From assembly GCF_900104685.1 (NCBI RefSeq), contig NZ_LT629755.1:3100001-3164000 (forward strand): a DNA stretch of 64,000 bases, read 5' to 3'. Shown one piece after another: positions 8,038 to 16,868 of this stretch. The position numbers and the translations under genes were made by a program. Each line of letters begins with the position of its first letter. Position 1 is the first letter of the stretch. The stretch comes from Agromyces flavus. Lineage in GTDB: Bacteria > Actinomycetota > Actinomycetes > Actinomycetales > Microbacteriaceae. Under the pieces are notes generated by a model, which ran no database searches, was not told where the DNA came from, and was given only the letters and a program-made list of their open reading frames with translations.

Positions 8038-9515
8038 GACTCCGCCACCTCCGTCTCGGTCTCAGTCGACGCGTCGGGCTGCTTCCACGACGGCTTCCTG
8101 AACCGGTAGAAGAGCCAGGGCACGAGCAGGCCGAGACCGAGCGCGCCGCCGCCGACGATGAGCAGGTAGACCCAGAGGTCGCCGCTCGCGAACTGCGACG
8201 GCGGGATGAAGCCGACCAGCAGCGCGGCGAGCGAGGCGACGAACCCGACCACGCACAACGTGATGAGCAGCGGGGCCCGGAAGCCGCGCGGATGGTCGGG
8301 GTGCGTGCGGCGCAGGCGTGCCGCCGCGACGAACATGAGCAGGTACATGATCAGGTAGACCTGCGTCGTGATGACCGAGAAGATCCAGTAGGCGCTCGAG
8401 ACGCTCGGGATCAGTGCGTAGCCGAGGGCGATGACCGTGGTGACCAGGCCCTGCACGACGAGCAGGTTCTGCTGCACGCCGTTCTTGTTGAGCTTCTGCA
8501 GGAACGGGGGAAGGTACCCCTCCTGGCGCGAGATGAGCAGCAAGCCCTTCGAGGGGCCGGCGAGCCAGGTCAGCATGCCGCCGAGCGACGCCGCCACGAG
8601 CATGATGCCGAAGATCGGGGTCAGCCACTGCCAGTTGAACGCGGCGAACACCGCGTCGAACGCCTGCATCACGCCGGCGGTGAGCGAGAGCTCCTCGGCG
8701 GGGACCACCCAGCTGATCGCGAGCGCCGGGAGGATGAAGATCAGCAGCACGAGACCCATCGCGAGGAAGATCGCCTTCGGGAACTCCTTGCCCGGGTTGC
8801 GGAGCGATCCGACGTGCACCGCGTTCATCTCCATGCCGCTGTACGACAGGAAGTTGTTCACGATGAGCACCAGGCTCGCGAGGCCGGCCCACTGGGGCAG
8901 CAGGTTCGCCGCGGTCATCGGGGCCGCCGACTCGTTGCCCTGGCCGAGGAACACGGCGCCCAGGATGACGAGCACCGCGCCCGGGATGAGGGTGCCGATG
9001 ATCAGGCCGCCGCTGGCGAGGCCGGCGATGCCCTTGGTGCCACGCGAGGTCAGGAACACGCCCGACCAGTAGCAGACCATGATGACGAGGGCCGTCCAGA
9101 CGCCGCTCGATGCGAGGTTCGGGTTGATGACGTACGCGAGCGTGCTCGCCACGAACCCGAGCAGGCTCGGGTAGTAGAAGATCGTCATCGCGAACTGGCA
9201 CCACACGGCGAGGAAGCCCATGGGCTTGGAGATGCCGGTGGCGACCCAGTTGTAGACGCCGCCCTTCCATCCCGATGCGAGCTCGGCCGAGACGAGCGAG
9301 GTCGGGAGCAGGAAGACGATCGCCGGAACGAGGTAGAGGAAGATGCAGGCGAGGCCGTAGACGGCCATGGTCGGCGCGGGCCTGAGGCTGGCGACCGAGC
9401 TCGTCGTCATGAGCGCGAGCGCGATCCACGAGATCCACATCGACTTCGGGACGGCGGCAGCACGGGGAGCAGCAGCATCGCGCGAGCGGCCCGCGGTGGC
9501 ATCCGCGGCGCTCAT
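8034..9515 (-). CDS. APC family amino-acid permease (glutamate:GABA antiporter-like)
   Basis: 493-aa transporter with about 12 hydrophobic segments and the APC pattern (LPTSLVSAELASGWKGGVYNW in helix 2; NNFLSYSGMEMNAVHV in helix 6). It most resembles the GadC/YcaM-type amino-acid antiporter branch. ATG 9515 is chosen because CCGAGGAGC precedes it at good spacing; the longer frame adds seven residues from a start without a ribosome site. It heads the operon permease / anchored protein / M20 peptidase. Substrate is inferred only as an amino acid or amine. Confidence 0.85.
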   Translation of the reverse strand: MSAADATAGRSRDAAAPRAAAVPKSMWISWIALALMTTSSVASLRPAPTMAVYGLACIFLYLVPAIVFLLPTSLVSAELASGWKGGVYNWVATGISKPMGFLAVWCQFAMTIFYYPSLLGFVASTLAYVINPNLASSGVWTALVIMVCYWSGVFLTSRGTKGIAGLASGGLIIGTLIPGAVLVILGAVFLGQGNESAAPMTAANLLPQWAGLASLVLIVNNFLSYSGMEMNAVHVGSLRNPGKEFPKAIFLAMGLVLLIFILPALAISWVVPAEELSLTAGVMQAFDAVFAAFNWQWLTPIFGIMLVAASLGGMLTWLAGPSKGLLLISRQEGYLPPFLQKLNKNGVQQNLLVVQGLVTTVIALGYALIPSVSSAYWIFSVITTQVYLIMYLLMFVAAARLRRTHPDHPRGFRAPLLITLCVVGFVASLAALLVGFIPPSQFASGDLWVYLLIVGGGALGLGLLVPWLFYRFRKPSWKQPDASTETETEVAES

Positions 9516-9734
9516 GGCCGTCGCTCCTCGGTGCATGCACCGGCTCGCACTGCGAGTCCAGGTAGGGATGTGGACACGAGCACCATGACGACCGCCCCCT
9601 CGTTCGGATCGACACCACCGTCGATGCGCTCAACGTAACGACCGGCCCGATGGCCGACTCGGGACCAAAGACCATCGACCGCGCGGGCCGCGGAGTAGGT
9701 TGTGGCAAGGTCTGGGACGACGGAAGGGGCCGAT

Positions 9735-10118
9735 GTGGATCTCTGGAGCTGGATCTGGTTCTACTTCTGGATGTTCGCCTATGTGGCGTACATCCTCGTG
9801 CTGATCTACATCATCATCGACATCTTCCGCGACCATCAGCTCAACGGATGGCTCAAGGCGCTGTGGCTCATCCTGCTGGTGTTCCTGCCGTGGATCACCG
9901 GCCTGGTCTACCTCATCGTCCGTGGCAAGGGCATGGCGGAACGCTCGGCGCGCAAGCAGGTCGAGTACCAGGAGTACAGCCAAGAGGAGATGCGGAAGAT
10001 CTCGTTCGCCAGCCCGACGGAAGAGATCTCCAAGGCGCAGGCCCTGCGCGACCAGGGGGTCATCACCGACGGCGAGTTCGAGGCGATCAAGGCGAAGGCG
10101 CTCGGCTCGAAGTTCTGA
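9735..10118 (+). CDS. PLDc_N and SHOCT domain membrane protein
   Basis: 127-aa protein with two N-terminal transmembrane helices of the PLD-nuclease N-terminal type (WFYFWMFAYVAYILVLIYIIIDIF, then WLKALWLILLVFLPWITGLVYLI) and a C-terminal SHOCT motif (QALRDQGVITDGEFEAIKAKAL). Function is unknown; the family is widespread in actinobacteria. GTG 9735 is preferred over the upstream in-frame GTG at 9702: AAGGGG precedes it, family members begin with a D-L-W sequence, and a TAGGTT -10-like hexamer abuts 9702. Confidence 0.8.
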   Translation: MDLWSWIWFYFWMFAYVAYILVLIYIIIDIFRDHQLNGWLKALWLILLVFLPWITGLVYLIVRGKGMAERSARKQVEYQEYSQEEMRKISFASPTEEISKAQALRDQGVITDGEFEAIKAKALGSKF

Positions 10119-10168
10119 GCGGGCCCTCGGCCCTGTGGACGATCCTGTCGTCGAGCCCGGGCCTGTCC

Positions 10169-10174
10169 TACACT
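10169..10174 (+). promoter_or_regulatory. -10 element for a leaderless start
   Basis: TACACT ends 7 bases before GTG 10182, and no Shine-Dalgarno lies between. The transcript should begin at or next to the start codon. Confidence 0.55.
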
Positions 10175-10181
10175 CGGGCGG

Positions 10182-10829
10182 GTGACCGATCCCGACGGTG
10201 CCATCGCGCGCCCCTCGCTGCCCGCGGATCGGATCGCGCGCACGCACACCGCGATCGGTCCCGACCAGTTCGGGACCGTGCTGCTCGCGGCGCAGACGGG
10301 CGCGCGCTGGGCGACCACCAACCTGTGGAACGAGTACGCGCCCGCGGTCGCCGCATTCCTGCGCGCCCGCGGGTCTCGCGAGCCCGATGACCTCACGAGC
10401 GAGGTGTTCCTCGCGGTGTTCGACCGCCTCGACGCCTTCACGGGCGGTGAGGCCGAGTTCCGCGCGTTCGTGTTCACGATCGCCTACCGCCGTCTCACCG
10501 ACGAGCTGCGGCGTCGATCTCGACGCGGCGAGCACGAGGAGTGGCAGCAGGAGCTCGACGATCGCCGGTCGCCGAGTGCCGAGCACGAGGCGCTCTCCCG
10601 GCTGTCGGATGACGCGACCCGCGCGCTGCTCGACGGGCTCTCGCCCGACCAGCGCGACGTGATGGTGCTGCGCATCATCGGCGACCTCACGGTCGAGCAG
10701 GTCGCCGAGGTGCTCGGCAAGCGTCCCGGCGCCGTCAAGGCGCTGCAACGGCGCGGCCTCGAGACGTTGCGGAAGAGAATCGCGCGAGGCCGTACCCCTC
10801 TGGGAGGTCGCGTCGATGGCAGGGAGTGA
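10182..10829 (+). CDS. RNA polymerase sigma factor, ECF/sigma-70 family
   Basis: 215-aa sigma factor. Region 2 is visible at residues about 45-110 (LWNEYAPAVAAFLRARG, DDLTSEVFLAVFDRLDAF, then AYRRLTDELRR), and region 4 at 150-205 (LLDGLSPDQRDVMVLRIIGDLTVEQVAEVLGKRPGAVKALQRRGLETLR). The N-terminal ~40 residues are extra. It overlaps or abuts the next gene, which encodes a membrane protein with an anti-sigma-like N-terminus, so the pair is probably a sigma/regulator unit resembling SigD-RsdA. Its own start appears leaderless. Confidence 0.88.
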   Translation: MTDPDGAIARPSLPADRIARTHTAIGPDQFGTVLLAAQTGARWATTNLWNEYAPAVAAFLRARGSREPDDLTSEVFLAVFDRLDAFTGGEAEFRAFVFTIAYRRLTDELRRRSRRGEHEEWQQELDDRRSPSAEHEALSRLSDDATRALLDGLSPDQRDVMVLRIIGDLTVEQVAEVLGKRPGAVKALQRRGLETLRKRIARGRTPLGGRVDGRE

Positions 10830-10830
10830 G

Positions 10831-11583
10831 ATGAAGAATCACCGGATCACCGACGACGAGGCCGCGGCGCTGTTTCGCGGGCGTACCCCCCACGCCCGCG
10901 AAGAGCTCTCCCCCCTTGCCGCGGCGGTCGCCGAGTTCCGGGCTTCCTCATTCGGGACGCCGCCGCGGCCGAGCGCCGCGGTGGCGTCCCGCCTCGACCT
11001 CGACCGCGTGTCGGCGGCTGAGGCATTCCCCCCAGAGAACCCGAACATGACGGCGCTGCTCCCTGAATCGGCGTCGTCGGCAAGGAGAAGACGAGTGGCA
11101 TTCGAGTGGTTCGCGGGCCTCGGCCTCGCAGCGAAGATCGCCATCGGAGCGACGGCCGCGGCGGCCGTCGGAGTGACCGGAGCCGGCGCCGCCGGTGCCG
11201 CGGGCATGCTGCCCGCGCCCGCGCAGGAGGTGTTCGAGCAGGTCACCCACCCCGGCGCCGAGCACGCGAGCGAGACGGGCGTCGAGCACAGCGAGTCCGG
11301 TCGGCAGACGGCGGAAGACGCCCGCCAGCAGGCCGGATCCGGCCTGGAGACGGCCGAAGAGAACGCGGGCGGCGGCATCGAGGTGGCCGAGGAGCACGCC
11401 GACGAGCACGCCGACGCAGGCCTCGAGATCGCCGGCGAGAACGCGGGTGCCGGTGTCGGCACCGCGGGTGAGCCCGCCGGCGCCTCCGAGGGCAACGGCG
11501 CCCCCGAGGGCGCGGGCGACCAGGCCGACGACGCCGGTTCCGTCGCCGACGAGAAGGCCGGCAAGGACGTGGCCGGCGACTGA
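10831..11583 (+). CDS. repeat-rich membrane protein, probable anti-sigma partner
   Basis: 250-aa protein. The N-terminal ~60 residues (TDDEAAALFRGRTP and PLAAAVAEFRASSF) resemble short sigma-binding segments; a transmembrane helix follows at about 95-125 (LAAKIAIGATAAAAVGVTGAGAAGAAG). The rest is a low-complexity acidic tail with imperfect repeats such as GLETAEENAGGG, GIEVAEEHADE and GLEIAGENAGAG. ATG 10831 follows AGGGAG; ATG 10816, inside the sigma gene and after GGGAGG, is a reasonable alternative. Role as sigma regulator is inferred from context and topology. Confidence 0.65.
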   Translation: MKNHRITDDEAAALFRGRTPHAREELSPLAAAVAEFRASSFGTPPRPSAAVASRLDLDRVSAAEAFPPENPNMTALLPESASSARRRRVAFEWFAGLGLAAKIAIGATAAAAVGVTGAGAAGAAGMLPAPAQEVFEQVTHPGAEHASETGVEHSESGRQTAEDARQQAGSGLETAEENAGGGIEVAEEHADEHADAGLEIAGENAGAGVGTAGEPAGASEGNGAPEGAGDQADDAGSVADEKAGKDVAGD

Positions 11584-11600
11584 CGCCGGTACCGCGCGGG

Positions 11601-11630
11601 GCCCTCGCCGATCACGGCGGGGGCTCCTTT
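11601..11630 (+). terminator. rho-independent terminator
   Basis: GCCCTCGCCG (11601-11610), loop ATCA, CGGCGGGGGC (11615-11624) gives a 10-bp stem with one G-T pair, followed by TCCTTT. It ends the sigma-factor operon. Confidence 0.75.
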
Positions 11631-11696
11631 CGGTTCCCGGGGCCCGCGTGGCGTAGCCTCGGACGGGGGTGCATCGATGATCGACAGGCTGGGCGC

Positions 11697-13370
11697 ATGA
11701 GCAACGGCCAGGCCGAGACCCGACACACCGCGCGCTATCGCGAGATCGCGACCGTGCTCCGTCGGCACAGCTTCGGATTCCTCGCGGGCCTGATCGGCGC
11801 CGGCCGACGCAACCCGTTCCGCCGAGGAGATGCCGCGTCGGCGCCCACCGCCGACACCTCGCCCGTGCATGTGCGCCGAGCCCTCGAGGAGCTCGGCCCC
11901 ACCTTCATCAAGTTCGGCCAGCTGCTGTCCACGCGGTCAGACCTGGTGCCGCCCGCGCTCGCCGATGAGCTCGCGAAGCTGCAGGATGCCGCGCCGCCCG
12001 TTCCGACGGACCAGATCCGCTCGGTCATCCGCAGCGAACTCGGCGCCGAGCCCGAGGAGCTGTTCGCGACGTTCGACGACGAGCCGATGGCGTCGGCGTC
12101 GATCGGGCAGGCGCACACCGCGACCCTCCACGACGGCACGCCCGTCGTCGTCAAGGTTCGCCGCCCCGGCGCGGTCGCGCAGGTCCAGGAGGACCTCGAG
12201 ATCCTGCGGAACCTCGCACTGCGCGCGAGCCGGGCGTGGAGCCTCGCACGCGAGTACGACGCCCCGGGCATCGCCGACGAGTTCGCCCAGACGCTGCGTG
12301 CCGAGCTCGACTACCTGCAGGAGGGTCGGAACGCGGAGCGGTTCGCCGCCTCGTTCGAGGGCGACCCCGACATCGAGATCCCGCGGGTGTTCTGGGACTA
12401 CACCACCTCGCGCGTGCTCACGCTCGAGCGCATGTCGGGCATGAACGTGGGCGACACGGCGCTGCTCGACGCGGTGGGCGTCGACCGCAAGCGCGTCGCG
12501 CGCAAGGGCGCGGAGATCGTGCTGAAGATGACCTTCGAGGACCGCTTCTTCCACGCAGACCTGCACCCCGGCAACCTCTTCATCCACGAGGACGGCACGA
12601 TCGCCCTGATCGACTTCGGGATGGTCGGCGAGATCGGCGAGGACCTGCGCGGTCAGCTCAGCGCGATGTTCGTCTCGCTCGTGCGCGGCAACGCAGAACT
12701 GCTCGCGAGCGCACTCGTGAACATGTCGCCGGGATCCGGGGGAGTCGACCGCGACCTCCTGCGTGACGACCTCGCGGTCTTCCTCGCGAGATACCGGCTG
12801 CGCTCGCTGCGCGAGACGCCGTTCGCACGCATGATGGCCGAGCTCTTCGCCATCCTGCGGCACCACCGCCTCAGGCTGCCGCGCGAGATGGCGCTGCTCT
12901 TCAAGGCGCTGCTGCTCATCGAGGGACTCGCACGCCGGCTCGATCCGGAGTTCCGGCTCGGTGAGGCGCTCGAGCCGTACGCCGAGCGGCTCGCTCGCGA
13001 GCGGGTCAGCGCCTCGGTGCTCGCCCGCCGGATCGCGCGGGCCTCGGCCGACCTCGGCGAACTCATGCTCGAGGCGCCGGGCGTGCTGCGCCGCCTCGTC
13101 GACCACGCCGACGGCGATGGGCTGCAGGTGCACCTGCGCGCGGCCGAGCTCGAGCGGCTCATGGGTCGCGCCGAGCGCATCGGCAACCGCCTGGTGGCCG
13201 GCATGATCAGTGCCGCCTTCATCAGCGGCATCGGCGGACTGGTCTCGAGCGAGCGGCGGTGGCGCTCGTGGGAGAACGTCATGGTCGGCACGGGCCTCGG
13301 GATGATCGGAACGCTCGGCGCCTACCTCGCCCTCACGTCGCGTCGGCGTGGTGGCCGCCGACTACGGTGA
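11697..13370 (+). CDS. ABC1/UbiB family atypical kinase
   Basis: 557-aa UbiB/ADCK-type protein. It shows the KxGQ-type helix (TFIKFGQLLSTRSDLVPPALADELAKLQD), an Ala-rich loop with ASIGQAH, the catalytic Lys in VVVKVRRPG, and the HADLHPGNLFI and IDFGMVG active-site motifs. The C-terminus has one or two hydrophobic segments (GMISAAFISGIGGLV and GTGLGMIGTLGAYLAL) as membrane anchors. Family members support isoprenoid-quinone synthesis or other lipid metabolism through ATPase activity; no quinone gene is adjacent. Its TGA overlaps the first base of the operator that follows. Confidence 0.88.
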   Translation: MSNGQAETRHTARYREIATVLRRHSFGFLAGLIGAGRRNPFRRGDAASAPTADTSPVHVRRALEELGPTFIKFGQLLSTRSDLVPPALADELAKLQDAAPPVPTDQIRSVIRSELGAEPEELFATFDDEPMASASIGQAHTATLHDGTPVVVKVRRPGAVAQVQEDLEILRNLALRASRAWSLAREYDAPGIADEFAQTLRAELDYLQEGRNAERFAASFEGDPDIEIPRVFWDYTTSRVLTLERMSGMNVGDTALLDAVGVDRKRVARKGAEIVLKMTFEDRFFHADLHPGNLFIHEDGTIALIDFGMVGEIGEDLRGQLSAMFVSLVRGNAELLASALVNMSPGSGGVDRDLLRDDLAVFLARYRLRSLRETPFARMMAELFAILRHHRLRLPREMALLFKALLLIEGLARRLDPEFRLGEALEPYAERLARERVSASVLARRIARASADLGELMLEAPGVLRRLVDHADGDGLQVHLRAAELERLMGRAERIGNRLVAGMISAAFISGIGGLVSSERRWRSWENVMVGTGLGMIGTLGAYLALTSRRRGGRRLR

Positions 13371-13415
13371 TACCCCGGGCGTATTTTGACAATACCCCAG
13401 GGGTATTCGTACCAT
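13370..13415 (+). promoter_or_regulatory. CsoR/CstR-type operator pair and promoter
   Basis: AATACCCCAGGGGTATT (13391-13407) is a perfect palindrome. A second, one-mismatch copy, ATACCCCGGGCGTAT, covers 13370-13384, with centres 22 bp apart (two helical turns). This matches the ATACCCC/GGGGTAT operators known for CsoR-family repressors, including persulfide-sensing CstR. TTGACA (13386-13391) and TACCAT (13410-13415), spacer 18, give a promoter running through the operator and pointing at ATG 13423. Confidence 0.7.
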
Positions 13416-13422
13416 GGTCGAC

Positions 13423-15087
13423 ATGACCTCCAAGCGGTACCTCATCATCGGCGGCGTGGCGGGCGGCATGTCCGCCGCGACGCGACTGAGACGGCTCGAC
13501 GAGCATGCGCAGATCACCGTGCTCGAGCGCGGCGGCCACGTGTCCTTCGCGAACTGCGGTCTCCCGTACCACCTCGGCGGCGTCATCGAGGAGCGTTCGA
13601 GCCTGCTGCTCCAGACGCCCGCGTCGCTCGGCAGTCGCTTCGGCCTCGACGTGCGCGTGCGCACCGAGGCCGTCTCGATCGACCGAGAGGCGCGCACCGT
13701 CGTCGCGCGTGACCTGACCACCGGCGAGGACAGCACGCTCGACTACGACGCGCTCGTGCTCTCGCCGGGGGCGACCCCGGTCCGCCCGCCCATCGAGGGC
13801 GGCGAGCGGATGCTGACGCTCCGCGACATCGACGACGTCGACGCTGCCATGGCGGCCCTCGAGGTCGCGCCCCGCAGCGCGCTCGTCATCGGCGCAGGCT
13901 TCATCGGCCTCGAGATGGTCGAGAACCTCGTGCACCGCGGACTCGACGTGGCCCTCGTCGAGCTGGGCGACCAGGTGCTGCCGCCGCTCGACCCCGAGAT
14001 GGCCTCGCCCGTCGCCGACCGGCTCCGCGAAGCCGGCGTCGACGTGCGCCTCGCCACGCAGGTCACCGCGCTCGGCGCCGACACGGCCCGGCTCAGCGAC
14101 GGCACGACCGTCGCCGCCGAGTTCGTGCTCGGCTCCATCGGCGTGCGGCCCGACACGAGCCTGGCGACGGCCGCCGGCCTCGAGCTGGGTCCGCGCGGCG
14201 GCATCCGCGTCGATGACATGCTGCGCACGAGCGACCCGCACATCTGGGCCATCGGCGACGCCGTCGAGAAGGTCGACGCGATCACGGGCGAGCCCCGGCT
14301 CGTCGCGCTCGCGGGCCTGGCCAACCGCCACGGGCGCCTCGCCGCCGACGCGATCGCGGGCCGTCCCGTCCGAGTCCGCGAGGCGCTCGGCACCGCGGTC
14401 GTCGGAGTCATGGGCCTGACCGTCGCCGCGACCGGATGGAACGAGAAGCTGCTGCGCTCGCGCGGCCGCGACATCCGGATCGTCCACACGCACCCCGCCT
14501 CGCACGCGGGGTACTACCCGGGCGCCGAGCAGATGGCACTCAAGCTGATCGTCGACGCGGCGACCGATGTCATCCTCGGCGCCCAGGGCGTGGGCGGCGA
14601 GGGAGTCGACAAGCGCATCGACGTCATCGCGACCGCGATGGCCGGCGGGATCACCGCATCCGAGCTGGCCGACCTCGAGCTGGCGTACGCACCGCAGTAC
14701 TCGTCGGCGAAGGACCCCGTGAACATGCTCGGCTACGTCGCGGTCAACGCGCTCGAGGGCCTGACGCCCTCGATCCAGTGGCATGAGCTCGACGCCGCGG
14801 TCGACGCCGGCGCGACCGTCGTCGACGTCCGCACGGCCGGCGAGGTCGCGGATGGCGCGATCCCCGGTTCGCTCCGGATCCCGCTCGACGAGCTCCGTTC
14901 GCGGGCCGACGAGCTGCCGGCCGGGCGCCTCATCGTCCACTGCAAGGTCGGCCAGCGCGGGCACACCGCGGTTCGCCTGCTCGCGCAGCTCGGTCGCGAC
15001 GCCGTCAACCTCGACGGCGGCTACCTGACCTGGAAGGCCGGTACGGCCTCCCGCACGGCCACCGAGGCCGAGGCGCTCGCCGCCTGA
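13423..15087 (+). CDS. CoA-disulfide reductase-like flavoprotein with C-terminal rhodanese domain
   Basis: 554-aa fusion. Residues 1-~450 are a pyridine nucleotide-disulfide oxidoreductase (FAD motif GGVAGGMSAATRLRR; active-site Cys in VSFANCGLPY; second Rossmann GAGFIGLEMVENL; FAD-2 motif IWAIGDAVE). Residues ~460-550 are a rhodanese domain with the catalytic Cys in VHCKVGQRG. Such fusions act as CoA-disulfide, CoA-persulfide or polysulfide reductases in sulfane-sulfur handling. The CsoR/CstR-like operator supports persulfide control. ATG 13423 would be leaderless; ATG 13414, three codons earlier, is an alternative. Confidence 0.88.
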   Translation: MTSKRYLIIGGVAGGMSAATRLRRLDEHAQITVLERGGHVSFANCGLPYHLGGVIEERSSLLLQTPASLGSRFGLDVRVRTEAVSIDREARTVVARDLTTGEDSTLDYDALVLSPGATPVRPPIEGGERMLTLRDIDDVDAAMAALEVAPRSALVIGAGFIGLEMVENLVHRGLDVALVELGDQVLPPLDPEMASPVADRLREAGVDVRLATQVTALGADTARLSDGTTVAAEFVLGSIGVRPDTSLATAAGLELGPRGGIRVDDMLRTSDPHIWAIGDAVEKVDAITGEPRLVALAGLANRHGRLAADAIAGRPVRVREALGTAVVGVMGLTVAATGWNEKLLRSRGRDIRIVHTHPASHAGYYPGAEQMALKLIVDAATDVILGAQGVGGEGVDKRIDVIATAMAGGITASELADLELAYAPQYSSAKDPVNMLGYVAVNALEGLTPSIQWHELDAAVDAGATVVDVRTAGEVADGAIPGSLRIPLDELRSRADELPAGRLIVHCKVGQRGHTAVRLLAQLGRDAVNLDGGYLTWKAGTASRTATEAEALAA

Positions 15088-15130
15088 CGCGGCGTCCGCC
15101 CGCCTTCTCAGTCGCTGAGCCCCTGCAGCG

Positions 15131-15487
15131 TCACGATCCTCGAAGGATCGAGGCCATCCGCTTGCCGCGGGCCAGCTCGTCGACGAGCTTGTCCATGTAG
15201 CGGATCTTCTGCATCAGCGGATCCTCGATCTCCTCGACCCGCACACCGCAGATCACGCCCGTGATCTCGGCGGCGTGCGGGTTCAGGCCCGGTGCCTCGT
15301 CGAAGAAGGTCTCGAGATCGACGCCGTCGGCGATGGCGCCTCGGAGCCCCACGTCGTCGTACCCGGTCAGCCAGGAGAGGACCTCGTCGAGTTCCTCCCG
15401 GCTGCGGTCCTTGCGTTCGACCTTCGCCACGTAGAGCGGGTAGATGCTCGCGAAGCTCATGCCGAAGATCCGGTGCTGCTGCGCCAC
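15131..15487 (-). CDS. DUF2200 family protein
   Basis: 118-aa cytosolic protein with the DUF2200 pattern: HRIFGMSFASIYPLYVAKVERKDR, then LSWLTGYD and a C-terminal Arg/Lys-rich segment. Biochemical role is unknown. GTG 15487 is chosen because GAGGAGG sits 6 bases upstream and family members start just before the HRI motif; the much longer upstream frame is antisense noise over the LacI gene. It follows the LacI gene by 35 bases on the same strand. Confidence 0.8.
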   Translation of the reverse strand: MAQQHRIFGMSFASIYPLYVAKVERKDRSREELDEVLSWLTGYDDVGLRGAIADGVDLETFFDEAPGLNPHAAEITGVICGVRVEEIEDPLMQKIRYMDKLVDELARGKRMASILRGS

Positions 15488-15522
15488 GACGTTCCTCCTC
15501 GCTCGCGTGGATGTCCGGCCGC

Positions 15523-16641
15523 TCACAGCGTACGGGAGCCCGCCACGGGCCGGGTCTCTCCGTCGATGGGGGGCGCGATCGACTCGCGCGCGATGAGGTG
15601 TTGGTCGAGGACCCGGGTCACGGGTGGCCGGCCGTCGCCGCCGATGCGCTGGATGAGAAGCCTCGCGGCTTCGGCACCGATCTCGTGGATCGGCTGCGCC
15701 ATGACGGTGATCGCGGGCGTGGTGGCCCCAGTCCAGTCTGCGTCGTCGAACGCGACGAGGGACAGGTCGCCCGGGATGTTCCGGCCGAGCGCCCTCGCGA
15801 CGCGGAAGACGGCGAGGGCGATGAGGCTGTCGGAGGCCACGACCGCCGTGATCCCCGCCTCGTGATCTTCGAGGAGGCGCCGCGCCAGGTGTTCCACGCC
15901 CTCGCGCCGGGCGTTCAGGTGCACGAATCGCGCGGGGTCGGGCACGCCCGCGTCGTCGAGCGCCGAGACGAATCCGTCGACGCGCTCGGCAACGGAAGTC
16001 GAGCCGAGCACGTCGCCGAGCCGATAGCCGTCGGGATGGGCGATCGTCGAGATGAACGCGATGCGGCGATGCCCCGCCGCCGTCAGCAGCCCGGTGAGCT
16101 GTCGCGCACCCGTGCGGTTCGCGGCGATCACGGTGTCGACCTCGAGCGACGGGGCGGCGCGGTCGAACAGCACGAGCGGGCGCCCGGCGGCGACGATGGT
16201 GCGGAGGTTCTCGACGTCGACGGATGACGCGGGCGCCACGAGCATGCCGTCGACGCGCTTCGCCAGCTGGACGCCGATCGCCTTCGCCTCGGTGTCGCCG
16301 TCCTCGTCGGAGTTCGAGAGGATGAGATCGAACCCGGCGGCGTTCGCGACATCGGAAGCGCCGCGCGTCGCCTGCGCGAAGAACGGGTTCTCGATGTCGC
16401 CGACGACGATGCCGAGGGTGTTCGAGCGGCCGGTGCTCATCGTGCGAGCGAGGGCGTTCGGACGGTAGCCGAGCTCCTCGGCGGCCGCCTGCACGCGATC
16501 GCGCACCGCCTCGCTGACCGCGCCGTAGTCGCCGAGGGCGCGCGCGGCGGTGGCCTTCGAGACCTTGGCGGCGGCCGCGACATCCGCCACCGTGACCTCG
16601 TGGCGGCCGTTGCCGTGCCGCCCGTTGCCGGCTTCGCTCAC
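15523..16641 (-). CDS. LacI family transcriptional regulator
   Basis: 372-aa repressor. The helix-turn-helix is at residues 15-60 ([35 protein letters not shown], hinge helix [14 protein letters not shown]), followed by a periplasmic-binding-protein-like effector domain ([46 protein letters not shown]). GTG 16641 with GGAGG upstream is preferred; the longer frame runs into the operators. It diverges from the ABC importer operon, and two identical palindromes lie between them. The ligand is unknown but is presumably the imported substrate or a derivative. Confidence 0.9.
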   Translation of the reverse strand: MSEAGNGRHGNGRHEVTVADVAAAAKVSKATAARALGDYGAVSEAVRDRVQAAAEELGYRPNALARTMSTGRSNTLGIVVGDIENPFFAQATRGASDVANAAGFDLILSNSDEDGDTEAKAIGVQLAKRVDGMLVAPASSVDVENLRTIVAAGRPLVLFDRAAPSLEVDTVIAANRTGARQLTGLLTAAGHRRIAFISTIAHPDGYRLGDVLGSTSVAERVDGFVSALDDAGVPDPARFVHLNARREGVEHLARRLLEDHEAGITAVVASDSLIALAVFRVARALGRNIPGDLSLVAFDDADWTGATTPAITVMAQPIHEIGAEAARLLIQRIGGDGRPPVTRVLDQHLIARESIAPPIDGETRPVAGSRTL

Positions 16642-16676
16642 AGGTCCTCCGCTTCGGATCAGGGATCGGGTGGGTG

Positions 16677-16705
16677 TTGACGCGGCTCCGATCGTCGCGT
16701 AATGT
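16677..16705 (+). promoter_or_regulatory. promoter of the ABC importer operon
   Basis: TTGACG (16677-16682), 17-base spacer, TAATGT (16700-16705). The expected start near 16712 puts both LacI operators just downstream, as expected for a repression roadblock. Confidence 0.7.
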
Positions 16706-16718
16706 CTCGGAAAACGAA

Positions 16719-16759
16719 TTGAGACCGGTCTCAACATACCGGATTGAGACCGGTCTCAA
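16719..16759. promoter_or_regulatory. twin LacI-type operators
   Basis: The perfect 16-bp palindrome TTGAGACCGGTCTCAA occurs at 16719-16734 and again at 16744-16759, with centres 25 bp apart. The central CCGG and even symmetry are typical of LacI-family sites. Location between the divergent LacI gene and the transporter operon makes this the probable site of repression and autoregulation. Confidence 0.85.
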
Positions 16760-16868
16760 CAAGACATCGCCGAAGCAGCGCCGCGCGGAGCACCAGGGCC
16801 GGGCCGATGCAACGGGATACCCGCAACCGAATCACCGCACCATCATTCCCAGCAACGAGAGGACCATC

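Noticed and set aside
15131..16762. 543-codon reverse frame ending in the DUF2200 sequence
   Set aside because: Only the last 118 codons match a family, and GTG 15487 has its own ribosome site. The rest is another frame over the LacI gene and operators.
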